Assembly (NCBI GenBank): GCA_032622095.1
Contig: CP136064.1
Span: forward strand, 111,526,004-111,590,003
DNA length: 64,000 nucleotides
Reading direction: 5' to 3'
Source: Siphonodentalium dalli
Lineage: Eukaryota; Mollusca; Scaphopoda; Gadilida; Siphonodentaliidae
A model generated the notes under the pieces. The model was given only the letters and a program-made list of their open reading frames with translations. It was not told the origin of the DNA and made no database searches. Positions 11,700 to 22,394 of this stretch are shown here, piece by piece. The translations under genes and the position numbers were made by a program. The number at the start of each line of letters is the position of its first letter. Within the stretch, counting starts at the first letter, position 1.

Positions 11700-12130
11700 T
11701 ATCTTAGCCCTCATAAAAAGCTACCATGGTACAATCATCGAAATACCACAGTATATACGGTATGCCACAATAAATAGTGGTACATAACAAACAAAAACTT
11801 AGTATACCACGGTGCATGACCCTGGTCCTCAGGCGTGTGCCTCGGTAAACCATGGTACTGTAAACGAAAAACATTGGAATGCCACGTAGCATGGTCTTAT
11901 AGTCCTCACACTTGTACTCCAGTAAATCATAGTGCATAGCCATAACACTGATATACCCGGTGTACATGTATGCATGATTTGGATCTGAGGTGTGTATCAC
12001 GGTAAACCACGGTACATAGCCAAATAAACTTGGTATCCCACGGTGCATGGTCATGGTCCTCACCATAGTACTGTGGTAAAGCATATATAGTAGGTAACCA
12101 ACAACCACCGTATACTACGATGCATGGCTT
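11700..12130. repeat. degenerate 'taccacggtgcatgg' repeat tract
   Basis: Repeated pieces such as 'ataccacggtgcatgaccctgg', 'gccacgtagcatggtct' and 'atcccacggtgcatggtca' at roughly 100-bp spacing. No supported coding sequence. Confidence 0.5.
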
Positions 12131-12134
12131 AGAC

Positions 12135-12470
12135 ACCCGGGGTCGTATTAACCAAGTGGGTTTATTTAAACAAAAACCCAGGTAGTTTATTTGGTAGCGG
12201 CTGAACGCACAAGGTATCTTCTCTTTTGCGTTAACAACACATCCTGTCGATGATGTGATTAAATCGCGAGAACTAACCAGCCACAATGTGCATGCATAGC
12301 GGTATGCACTTTGCACTATGCGTATAATGTTATAGAGAATCAGACTGGCCGGTGTGTATATTTCTGCAGAATGAGTTTTGACATAATTGAGATTTTCGAA
12401 ATGGCACATCTTGAGGAAGAGGAAAACCAAGACAACATCTCAGTAAAATTATAAGGGATAGGTCCAACCC
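12135..12470 (+). repeat. dispersed repeat, inverse copy at 46,765-47,115
   Basis: Shared blocks include 'aagtgggtttatttaaac', 'agcggctgaacgcac', 'atgcatagcggtat', 'ttctgcagaatgagttttga' and 'gacaacatctcagtaaaatta', all found inverted in 46,765-47,115. In both places the repeat abuts a cagggacgtggc-family element at the same junction. Confidence 0.75.
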
Positions 12471-12481
12471 ACTATAAGAAT

Positions 12482-12856
12482 CAATGGCGTGGCTAGAGGG
12501 TCTCCTCTGTGTGGTTCCCAACTTGATAATTCCAACTGCACCACCCCCTCAACCAGACCAAACACATATTTGCGTAATTACATTTGAATCCGTAGTCAAT
12601 AACTGGAATGGTCAACATATTCTACTAGGCGAAGCATGGCTCTGTCCAATGTGAATTTTTTTATTAGATCTGACCTGAAAATTGCGATAAATCCTAACAT
12701 CTTGTAGTCTAGCGCCACATAAATCCACAAGGCCACGGAGAGGGGCGATCAAGATACACCAGACAATTCCTAACATCTAGACTGTCGTTGGAGAGGGTGT
12801 GAGTGAGACATCAACCCTCGCCCCCAGAAAAACCCCACTGTCGCTACGTCCCTGAG
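12482..12856 (+). mobile_element. cagggacgtggc-family element, short complete-looking copy
   Basis: Begins 'aatggcgtggctagaggg' and ends 'ctgtcgctacgtccctgag', i.e. opposed termini about 375 bp apart. Internal blocks ('aattccaactgcaccaccccc', 'cctgaaaattgcgataaatcc') match the copies at 18,172 and 47,295. No coding capacity. Confidence 0.65.
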
Positions 12857-12879
12857 AAGAATATACGCTATACGCTATA

Positions 12880-13185
12880 CAATCTATTCGGGATTTCCCT
12901 TTCCGGGACTGGTGGATGGTTCGTTGCAGTCTCTTTATTTTCAAGGATTTTGATGTTTGAATGCACTATATGCATGCTCAAAAAGTGTTGCTTCCTCTCC
13001 CTGGGTACTCATGATTGAAATGAACCAAACGTGTACAACTAGTCTGCTATGCGCAGCATGTTTTAGGCATACGTAACCGGTGGTCAAACTATGATTGCCC
13101 CAATCACCTTGATTGAATAATCCTATACCACATCTTATCTTCCCATCGACCTCCACCGAGAGCTTCGCATTGAGCTTCACCTCGA
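12880..13185 (+). repeat. dispersed repeat, inverse copy at 29,445-29,715
   Basis: Near-identical blocks in opposite orientation: 'actggtggatggttc', 'ctctttattttcaaggattt', 'catgctcaaaaagtgttg', 'aaccggtggtcaa' and 'atcaccttgattg'. The ORF on the minus strand at 12,941-13,180 lies inside this repeat and is not called as a gene. Confidence 0.75.
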
Positions 13186-13189
13186 AACT

Positions 13190-13835
13190 ACCTGGACTAT
13201 ATATAAACCAAGCTGGTGAATACGACCCCAGGTGTGTTCAAATGTTCACACATTGAGCCGATTGCGGAACTTACGTTGTTTAATGATTTAAAGATATCCT
13301 GTCCGAATTGAAGCCATATGTACGTATTATATAACAGAACATACTTAGATCGAACCCACGAGCCCATTAATAAGACTTTTTCATTGTCAGATATCGACTT
13401 TCAACGGAGGCGTAGATAATAAAGGACTATGAACCTTTGTGGTCGTTTTCGACGTATTTCTTGCGGATCATTTTGGGGATTTTCACGATGACTGTGTGGT
13501 ACGAATGATGGTGATTGCAAGTATGTTCATGCTATTTTGACTGGTAAACGGGAAATTGGCTGAGGACATGTGGAATTATTTGGTTTCAAATTGGACCGTG
13601 GATCTTTAATGTTCTAATTATACTGCATGGGACCGAAATGTAATGTTTATCGCTTACGCTTACCAAATTAAGTCAGGTGCCTACATGTACGACATGGCAA
13701 TACGAGTGGCCTTGCTCAGGGACTACCGCATTGCACGAGAAACAGCTCGCGACTTTACATCAGCGCGTGGTATAACACAGAAACCAAGTCACTGCTCCAG
13801 AGAACCAGCCTGCTAAAACGATCACAACATTTAAT
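13190..13835. other. unassigned non-coding stretch
   Basis: No repeat unit or splice-flanked exon recognised. A donor-like 'gtaagttcc' on the minus strand at about 13,270 has no convincing exon in front of it. Confidence 0.4.
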
Positions 13836-13837
13836 TT

Positions 13838-13985
13838 AAGTTAATTAAAAAAAAATATTAAAACAACAAACTCCATTATAACATCAGCCAGTGTACCCCG
13901 AATCGCCACGCCAAAGTTGGTTGAAATCTCTCCAGGAGTATGGGAGAAAAATCGCGAGCATAGAAATCGCGAGCAGACAGATATA
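13838..13985 (-). repeat. dispersed SINE-like repeat, relative of 19,604-19,785
   Basis: Read on the minus strand it runs 'atctgtctgctcgcgattt', then 'tttttctccca', 'ttcaaccaa.tttgg.gtgg', 'cggggtac', 'gttataa' and an A/T-rich tail. The same order occurs on the plus strand at 19,604-19,785. Confidence 0.6.
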
Positions 13986-14782
13986 ACAGTTTTACATATA
14001 CATGTATAGCTATAACACATCGGAGAACATACATTCTTTTCACCTTTAATTGTGAAATGACAAGTGTCATGCAAATGAAAAAAGTGTTATAATCATGGTT
14101 AAATTTCCAACATCATGGCGCAAATAGAAATTTCAGTACATTATGATTTGACAACAAAAAAGTTGTTTGAATATAGCCAATTTAACACTGAATGTATGCA
14201 AGGATATCCAAATTAGGGTGCAAAAAGATGGCATCATAATTTGCAATGCAGCCAAAGACCGGCTCAGTCGCTGATTGGTCGAAAATATCTGCTAATAATC
14301 ATTTGATTGACAGCTATGGAAATGTCTATTGAGAACGCTCTTATTTATCTCTTATTTATGTGGCGACTGAAGCATGGACGTTATGAGAGACGATCATTGG
14401 ATTTTTTGTTTGTCTCACAAAAATTCCAAACGTGTCAAAACAATTTTGTTCCTGGTACGTATGAGGGGACGGTGGGTGGTCAAGAGGACACAAAGGCATT
14501 TATTTTCATAGCTCAAAGAATTCCTCCCTATCCTTTAATTATTTTTGATCTTACAATTTAAAGATAATGTAACATCAAAACTGCTTTTTGACTGTCGATA
14601 TAGATTGTTTTTGCTGTAAAATTACTAAATACCCGGTTTATGTTAGCCTAGGTCACCCCAAACATAAAATGCCATGTCAAACTAGGCTAAACCTGTAACA
14701 GGTAGTTGGTAGGAAAAAGACATTAAGTGGTGAACATTTTCATATTCTTCTGAATACTTTTGATTTCATGCCTCTATAATTA

Positions 14783-14940
14783 GGGGTGGGTGTTGAAAAC
14801 TGGTCGGAAAAACCTGCTAAAAAGGAAAATAAAATTAAGGTCGAGAGGTGGGTGGGTCTCAAAAATGGCCAAAGGTAAACAATCGTCACACCTGTCTGAA
14901 TTTTGTTTCACGAAACCCCTGTTAAACGGGTTATTTTTCT
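14783..14940 (+). repeat. dispersed repeat shared with 10,812-11,045
   Basis: See the earlier copy. The 156-codon minus-strand frame at 14,780-15,250 crosses this repeat and an 'aaggggcataactca' motif, so it is not accepted as a gene. Confidence 0.55.
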
Positions 14941-15394
14941 GGATGCATGCAGTCATACGCCCCGGGAGTGTTCGACGATTTCCACACATATACACACATT
15001 CGTAACTTTTGCATGAGAGTACAAACACCATATCTGCAATACTTATTTTCTTAACATGGAAATATGTATCACCTGACGTGTTGGTGATTTGTACACCAAG
15101 TTTACAGAAATAAGGCGATGCGTTACCACTGGGCCGGCGAACCTTGAACGGAAACGCACCCAACGGTTGCAATACACGCTTCATATGTCTGTACTTTAGC
15201 TTCTTTGTAAAATTTGTCATTGAGTTATGCCCCTTGGTTTGCATGCACACACAAAATGCTCAATTTTACAAATTGTTTAACTCAAATTGACCATTTTCAA
15301 CCAAACACAGACCATGACAGCGAATGTCTGCAAATAAGCTTATCCCACCTGATAGAGCTATGTTAGATAATTGAAATAGAAAAAAGTTATCGTA

Positions 15395-15590
15395 TCAATT
15401 TGAACCGCAGAACTTGCAACCGCAGATGACATAATTCAGGGGAGAGAAAATCGGGCTATTTTCCTGCAAATGCTTGAAATCACTAATTTGAAAGTTGAGG
15501 TCGTCCAGTTTACGGTAGAATTCTAGTCTTTGTACATTATATAGTGGGCAATTAAGGAAAAAGTGCATATCACTTTCACATTCGTGACAA
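15395..15590 (-). pseudogene. LINE C-terminal fragment with a Cys/His knuckle
   Basis: The minus-strand translation carries CHECESDMHFFLNCP, the C-x2-C...H-x4-C pattern found near the C-terminus of many non-LTR retrotransposon polyproteins; compare CDTC...DEYHFVLVC in the LINE at 55.4-59.4 kb. Only the tail of the element is present. The upstream boundary is near 15,590, where similarity to 48,800-48,830 stops. Confidence 0.6.
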
Positions 15591-15648
15591 TGTATAACAA
15601 AATAATAATTGACGAGTAGTTCCCTCAGGAAATGTTGAAATAATAAGT

Positions 15649-15815
15649 TCAATAATCGGCAATTTCCCATTTCAACATGCATATATATACTATTCCCAAA
15701 AATGAATAAGAATCCCTCTGATACCTTGTATCTGTTCTTCTGTTTGTCGTCTGCTCATATTTCCAGAACATCGATCCATACCAATAATAGACCATTCCAA
15801 TGTATACCGTTATAA
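15649..15815 (-). CDS. possible exon downstream of the lectin exon (homologous to 48,838-48,971)
   Basis: A 3' splice site ('ggattctcccaccag') precedes 15,815, only about 65 bp after the lectin-exon donor, and entry in phase 1 fits that donor. The frame reads ITVYIGMVYYWYGSMFWKYE, a moderately hydrophobic stretch, then EQTTNRRTDTR and continues to a stop at 15,649. Alternatively it may splice out at 15,725 ('acaag|gtatc', phase 2). The segment at 48,838-48,971 is similar in frame (GLVYYSFGGMF...NEQTTD) and also similar just upstream of the splice site, so this may equally be duplicated non-coding DNA. If used as a last exon, the product would be lectin domain plus a short membrane-like tail, and the PAN exon would belong to another transcript. 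Confidence 0.35.
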
Positions 15816-15879
15816 CTGGTGGGAGAATCCATTTAGTTAAGAAAGGGTAAACCAGATGTGACACCTAGTAGTAACTCAC

Positions 15880-16148
15880 CTTTTGCAGACTCGTGTGTCT
15901 CACACACGACTTTGTTTGCGTGGCTGCAGAGATCAGTTCTCCAGATAAGTAGTTGTCCACCAGGGTCTGATCTTGCGTTAACACAGAATTTTGAATTTGC
16001 TGTTCGTGGCTCGTCTGGAGCCCACTGTGAGTAAGAAGTCATCGCAGTGTAGTTGTTGTGCCAAGTGTATCCGCCAACGGTTGTGGTGTTGGGGTCGTGT
16101 AGGCCAATCCAAAATGGTGACGGCGGGGCAAAATAACCATTGAAGTCG
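15880..16148 (-). CDS. C-type lectin domain exon, C-terminal half
   Basis: About 89 codons with the C-terminal half of a C-type lectin fold: FWIGLHDPNTTTVGGYTW (the WIGL core), SQWAPDEPRTANSKFC, LIWRTDLCSHANKVVCE (final disulfide pair). Such domains bind sugars or proteins outside the cell, often in innate immunity or shell/matrix proteins. The canonical Ca2+/sugar motif EPN or QPD reads EPR here, so classical Ca2+-dependent mannose or galactose binding is doubtful. The 3' splice site ('tttattcttcttattcag') and donor ('gcaaaag|gtgagt') are both strong. Phase is 2 at entry and 1 at exit. The missing N-terminal half, ending in phase 2 on the same strand, is at 48,532-48,715, implying a ~32-kb intron. 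The next in-phase exon downstream is the PAN-like one. Confidence 0.88.
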
Positions 16149-16199
16149 CTGAATAAGAAGAATAAATTGATGAATAAAGGTTGCAAAATACAACCTCCC

Positions 16200-17340
16200 A
16201 CTGAAAAAGTACTTATGACAGTGATGTCATACAGTGTGTATATATAATGCTGTCACAGATTAAACGAGGCAGTTCTATCGGGTTTTATATTTGGATTGAT
16301 CAAATCTGTAAACTGAAATGTGATTATAAATGTAAATAAATATTTCGCACACTTTGTCTACATTATCACACTTTTGGGATGGTCCCCAATTGTCCTTGGG
16401 TAAAAACTTGTGTTTCCGAGGTAGATGTCAGAGATCGGACATGAAAATAAAAACTTGCGTTTCTGGGGTGGTGGGTACCAAAAATAAAAAATTTAGAAAT
16501 TTAAACCTTGTAACCTGGAGCTTTTTCCTGACACCCTGCATGGATGGCACCGGATTGTTTGAAACGTCCTGAGTGTAGAGTAAATTCGTCATCATATGGA
16601 AGCTTTCAAATCATAGGAATTGCAGACTGGAAATTTCCGACAGTTTGATGTATCAGTTATGAAATTCCAACTAAAAAATATGTTGTCAGTTAAAGGTGCC
16701 CTGTCATATTTGACATCACAACACCACACCATACATTTTTTCGATGTATACCTGAATATAAAAGATCGGACACAAGAGCCCATCCAATAATCGAATCCTA
16801 TAGAGGGCGTCTATGTTTCCGTCGCACAACAGCTGTTAACAACAAAGAACGTTCTCAATACTGAGTTGTGTCAGTGTGATACGATTAATTATGATGGCAA
16901 GTGTTTTCATTTTTTTGTTTGTCATGTAAAGGGGAAATTACGGGTAAATTCGGGTGTCAAATTGTGTGCCCCCCCCAATATTTACATGATAATTTTGGTC
17001 TTCAAAAGTATGTTACTATTCCAGTTCAAACATATTTTATTGAAAACTGTTATAATTTAACAGAGTGTTTGGGGCACTGCTTTTTCACCTAGAATAACTC
17101 ATTATATGCCTGATATTACACACACATATAGTTGGTGCGGCACCCGTTTAGCAAGTGATCAGAATTTTGTGAGTATGCACTCAACATGAAGACCAAATAT
17201 GGTACATGTAGGTTTCGTTTGTTGATGTTTATCCCGTTTGAACAGCTAGGCCATCATTAAGACGTTGTCAGTTTAAGTTTTTGTTGTAAGAAACACCACA
17301 TATGGTTGAGCCACATAGAAACCACTGTACGTGACCTGAT
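16200..17340. other. unassigned non-coding stretch (intron)
   Basis: No domain, exon or regular repeat recognised. It lies upstream of the lectin exon on its own strand. Confidence 0.45.
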
Positions 17341-17384
17341 ATCAGGTTACATGTTTGTTTTCCTGTTCGTGGATAACAAATCCT

Positions 17385-17470
17385 CGCTTATCGGGATTGG
17401 AACCAGCATTTGCATCGATGGACAATATATAGTTTGGCACCTTACCAACTGAGCCACCGATGTGCCTCCC
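17385..17470 (-). repeat. tRNA-derived SINE-like sequence (A and B boxes)
   Basis: On the minus strand 'tggctcagttgg' (17,446-17,457) fits the RNA polymerase III A box and 'ggttccaatcc' (17,394-17,404) fits the B box, at tRNA-like spacing. I could not fold a convincing mature tRNA with paired acceptor arms, so a SINE head or tRNA pseudogene is more likely than a functional tRNA. A trinucleotide tract follows on the upstream side. Confidence 0.55.
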
Positions 17471-17514
17471 GGAGAAGGTCACGTGACGAGCGCTGATGGT
17501 TTTATCAACGTATT

Positions 17515-17567
17515 CGTCGTCATCGTCATCATCGTCATCATCGTCGTCATCATCATCATCATCATTG
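17515..17567. repeat. (tcatcg/tcatca)n trinucleotide microsatellite
   Basis: A run of cat/cgt-type trinucleotides. On the minus strand it reads as a run of Asp codons, producing a spurious 92-codon frame at 17,342-17,620. Confidence 0.9.
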
Positions 17568-17744
17568 AACAAGTCTTTCGACATTTTGGTCCAGTACCAA
17601 TGAAAAACATAGCAGGACATCCGATGTTACGCTGATATAATTAAGCCATATATATTAGCGCCATCATAATGCTTATTGTAATGCCACATTATGTTAAATA
17701 TTTTGGATTAAAATTGCAATCGGTTGGAAATACCCTAACCTTAG

Positions 17745-17875
17745 AGGAATTTGATCCGGGGGGGGGGGGCGCAGTTGGAAATTCCAAGATGGACCCTCTC
17801 CCTCAGCGAATATCCTCTATATACGCCCTGTATGAAGAACCTGTTGGAAAATTACAACCTAATGTAGGGTGAGGT
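17745..17875 (+). repeat. cagggacgtggc-family fragment
   Basis: Internal motifs only ('gcagttggaaattccaa', 'ctgttggaaaattacaac'), with a G-run at 17,758-17,768. No terminus seen. Confidence 0.45.
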
Positions 17876-18171
17876 GCAAATAGAATCTACCACACTTGGA
17901 AAATTCGGTCTAGTTTAAAGTGATGTGAAACACTCCGGTAGGGTGATCAAATAGAAATGGTGAATAATCTTATTCAAAGTAGCTATTTTCACAAATATCA
18001 TATCTAAATTGACAACACACACCGTCATTCTTATATATTAATAATATGCAATGACTGACGATGGCGAAATCGTTTTCGTTAGTTCATCGCCGATAGAAGC
18101 GTCCCGATTCGAGTAGTAAATATTTACAATTTAGCGTAGTTCAGACAATGTTTTCTATGGAGTGGTACAGT

Positions 18172-19278
18172 TAGGGATGTGGATAGAGGGTCTCCGTTGG
18201 GGGTGTCCACCTTGGAAAATTCCAACTGCACCCCCCCTTGAGTCGGAATCACACCAATACAACTTTTTGCATAATTCCATTTACACCCCCCCCCCCTTGT
18301 ACCTCATGCTCAGGCCTAATTTCCTATATATTCATAAGCCATGCTTCTATGTTCCCAGTATGAGAACATTAAGATATTTTAACCTGAAAATTGCCCCCCA
18401 AAAAACAACTAGTGGTCTAATTCCAGACAAATGCACACAGCTACCGACAACAGACCAGGAAACACCGGGCCGACCATGGTTGTTCGGCCCGGTGTGAGAA
18501 AATTTTGAAAACTATACAAGAAAATCGCAAATCCTAGCATATAGACTGGCCTCAACTGAAGCTTTCCTAGTGTTGGAAATTTCAAACCTCATGCTCCCTC
18601 TCAGGTTGGATAATTCATCAGCTGATGACCATTTATGTCTACAAGTTTGACCAAATGTAGTAAAATATTGTTTTGCTAAACTAATTAGCAGTTTTGTATT
18701 GGCCATGTGGGTGGGGCTATGACACACCGGACCGACCATGGTTCGGCCCGGTGTGCGAAAATTTTGAAATCTGAACAAGAAAATCGCAAAATCCTAACAT
18801 CTAGACTAGCCTCAAGCCTTCCTACTGTTGGAAATTTCAAACCCTACACCCCCACTTAGGTTGGAAAATTTCCAACTGATGACAATTCCAATGACAATGT
18901 TGACCAATTGTATGACAATATTGTTTTCTTAAATTAACTAGAAGTTTTTGACTTACCACGGGGGAGGGACCAGGACACAAGCTTTCCAAGTGTTGGAAAT
19001 TTCCAACCTGTCACCCCCCTAAGGTTGGAAAATTTCCAACTGATGACCATTTCTGTCAAAATTTTTGACAAAAAATAGGAACATATGCAAATATTGGTCG
19101 AAAAACAATAAATTCCCCCCAATAAATTGTTTTATAATCAAACTACAAGAACATTTTCAACCTATTGTTGGTGTGAAATTTCGTTGTGGCAGGTATGAAA
19201 TTTCCAACTATTGAAAATATAGCTCTCTGCTGGAGGGGGGGGGGGGACACCCCACACCCCCCTCTAGCCACATCCCTG
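18172..19278 (+). mobile_element. cagggacgtggc-family element, longest copy with internal tandem units
   Basis: Starts 'agggatgtggatagaggg' and ends 'cccctctagccacatccctg', an inverted terminal pair about 1.1 kb apart. Inside, a unit of roughly 250 bp recurs two to three times: 'cggcccggtgtg.gaaaattttgaaa', 'aagaaaatcgcaaa.tccta', 'atctagactagcctcaa', 'gttggaaatttc.aacc' and 'ccaactgatgaccatt' in that order. No transposase frame. The ORF at 18,162-18,497 is a reading of the repeat. Confidence 0.7.
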
Positions 19279-19603
19279 GGTACAGTCGATTTGCTTGAGA
19301 TTTTCGGTGGTGTTAGTAGAATGCTACATGTACATTCCTCCAGTTGGCATAGCACCTGAATACTAACTTATCAGTTTCACGCACCCGAACAAGTACATAA
19401 TATGTCTTTAAACATAGTTTATTCTCCAATTTACAAATTTTATATACATGTATACAGACCTTAATCAAGCATTCGCGTCGTTACCATGCAGTTTCGTGAC
19501 TATTTACACGATCCTTAGCAACTCCTTCCCCGTAACATCTTACCGGGGTCGTAAAATATGTCTGACATATTAACATATTATTATATCTACATATACACAG
19601 AGT

Positions 19604-19785
19604 TGGATCTGTATGTCTATATCTGTCGGACTGTCTGTCCGGATTTTTCTCCCAGAACGCTGGACCGAATTCAACCAAATTTGGTGTGGTGGCTCGGGGT
19701 ACCATGTGGAGGTTATAACGGCGTTATTTTTTCGAAATGTTGATATAAATTGTTTTTATTAAATAAATAAAAAAAAATGAAGCTC
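19604..19785 (+). repeat. dispersed SINE-like repeat with A-rich 3' end
   Basis: 'ctgtctgtccggatttttctcccag', 'ttcaaccaaatttggtgtgg' and 'cggggtacc', then 'ttttattaaataaataaaaaaaa'. It is related to 13,838-13,985 on the other strand. The A-rich end suggests a retroposed element. Confidence 0.6.
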
Positions 19786-19789
19786 ACTA

Positions 19790-22380
19790 TGGGCCTATGT
19801 CAGAATCAAATAAGTCCAATATGAACATATGTGAATGTTTAGGCCCAACATTAACCTATTTGCACGAGGATATGTTTGCAGCACCAGATGTACGCTCTTT
19901 ATATATTTGTTTTCACTGAGGCCCGCGCCATCAAACGGCATAACGGGTATAGGCTATAGTGGTCTTATAGTATAGGCTTATTCCAGAATAAAATATGTCC
20001 AATATGAACCAATGTCAATATTTATGTCCAATATTAACCTATTTGCACGAGGATATATTGCAGTATCTATATCTATATACAAATAGTAGGACATGTCTGT
20101 CGTGTAAGCGAAGCACACCCAAGGGTTGCAGGCCCTACCGACGCTGAATAAATAAGCGAGCGTTTTGCAGCTAGTTTTATTATGTAATTATGTAGGTGTT
20201 CAATGTGCCTTTGTCATGTAGTTACAATTTAAATCCCACATGCCATATTTATTGGTTTATTGAGATTAAAGACCTGAAAAAATACTACATACAACGCATA
20301 CAATAACGAGCGCAGCGGGGGCACACCATTTCAGACAGGATCGATATAACTTTTTGTTTCGATTCGAGACATACCGCTATTAAAGTTCGATCAACTTGTC
20401 GAGGTTACGAAAACATGATAATGACTTAATGTGTTGTGATACAGTTTACATGCCTCTAGTGAAGCCTGTCTATCCCTTGCGTTTTCCGCAATGTAGCAGT
20501 TTTTAGCTAATCAGAACGATTTGAGTCTGTATGAGACGTTCAATGACAATTTCTATTTTATAATCTATCTATATAAAAGCTAAGAGTTTGTAAGTGTGTG
20601 TATCTGTGAGTTTATCTGTCACGATTTTGGCGCGTTGATAAATATATCCTCCTCATGTCAGATTGCGCCCAAAATTTGACCATGATAACAATTTCAAGCC
20701 AATCGGAAACAAGACAACCTTAGATATAACTCGTTTCCCAAAGTAGTCCAGGAGATCGGGAGGTAGTGTTGCTCATATTGACGGACAAGCTGCTACCATG
20801 TTATTTTTAATGTTTTAGGTATGGTAATGAAGAAAAATCATGATAGCAAGAACAAATTTGTAGCCTTCTTTGTTTTTTTTCTCGATTTTTCGGGCATTTT
20901 TCGACATTTTAAGCCCAAAATTTTCATTTTTTTTTCAATGTGTAAAGATTTCATTTTAGCATGATTTTGGTGATTAAGTTGAATAGTAATTGTGTTAATA
21001 ATGTTAAATAACTAATTGTGCTGAAAAAATTGAAGAATTTAAATGTTTTTTTTTCAATATTTTACCATTTTTTTTACTTTTTTACGCAAAATCGTCCAAA
21101 TTGCAACCATTTCATCTTAGTATGATTTTAAGGTTAAAATTCACCATAATTATTTTAATATTGTTAAATAATTTACAACTTGGCTTCTACAATGTTTTTA
21201 AATGGATTTAAGAAGGTTTCTACTTGTTTTCTAAGTTGAGGGGGGGGGGGTCTAATTCAAATCTAATTAAACATTGTACTGTTCAAAATTAGATAAATTC
21301 CTTAAGGCGTATGGTAGATATACGTAACTAGTTTCCAAAACGTATACATATGCCTTTCTACCCTGTGCGTTATGCACGCGAGTCGGATTTTACAAATTAA
21401 ATTATGATGAAAAACCCTGAATTTTGGGTGTGGTCACATTTGTGGTCATAATATTCCGATTAGAGAGTGGATGGACATGGGGCATGCGACACTGTGCAGT
21501 ATATATGTATATAACAAGCATGACATGAGACATTAGTATCTTTCTACTAAACTGTGCTTCCAGAGTTATCAGGAATCGAGTATCGGTGTTATTTCTTACC
21601 CCCCAAAAAATGGTCAATTTTAAAACGGGGTATGTGGGTCAAAGGACCACTGGGAGATAATAGGATGTCCAATGACTTCTATATTTCTATCGTATCACAG
21701 TAAAGCTTTTTTTGTAAATTTGGCGCAGTTTACACGATCAAAGTTCGATTTTCTTTACAATTATATGTTACAAGCAACTAATTATATAGAGTTACGATTC
21801 TTGAAACTCGAGTCAGCATAACTAAACAATCTGGCTGCTGATTGGTTGATTATCATTGAGGGAAATATCCCTAATCGGGAACAGAAAATCATAGCCTACA
21901 TAAATATAGCGATTGTGTATGTTTAGATGTCCAGGAAGAGTCTGGTGGTATCCAGAAGTTACGCAAGGGGTCTGGATATGTTTATGCTGCTGACTTTTGT
22001 GCAGTAAATGGGGTAGTTGTGGAAATGCAAGATTATCGTTTGAAAAAAATACCGAAAATGGCGCGTTTGTTGTCACATACTGGTGCAGCGGATGACGTGC
22101 TAAGGGAAAATTGACCACTTGAAGTTCAAATAGGCTTAACCCATAGCCGGCGGGACTTTTAGTTAACACTGTCGCCTATGGAAAATAATTAGGTGTTTGT
22201 AACCTATAGATACGAAGCTTCGGTACATTAATTATTATTTATATATTACTATATTTAAATCAGATGTATGCATACAGTCGACGTCGAAACAAAAACATGA
22301 ATGTACCGATTATTCGTGACATTCAAGTTACATGTTCAATAATTGAAAATTATACTGTGACTGGTTCATTCAACATGAAG
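19790..22380. other. repeat-like, non-coding stretch
   Basis: Contains 'tatctatatacaaatag' and 'tatctatataaaagctaag' starts near 20,070 and 20,565 and an 'acgagcgcagcgggggcacacc' segment near 20,305, which look like termini of unclassified dispersed elements. T-rich tracts occur at 20,865-21,080 and a G-run at 21,238-21,250. The 115-codon minus-strand frame at 21,822-22,169 shows no domain. No gene is supported. Confidence 0.4.
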
Positions 22381-22394
22381 TTAATCAAGGTGTA

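Noticed and set aside
14780-15250. 156-codon open frame (minus)
   Set aside because: Runs across a dispersed repeat shared with 10.8 kb and an 'aaggggcataactca' repeat motif; no domain.
17342-17620. Poly-Asp protein (minus)
   Set aside because: Produced by a trinucleotide microsatellite next to a SINE-like sequence.
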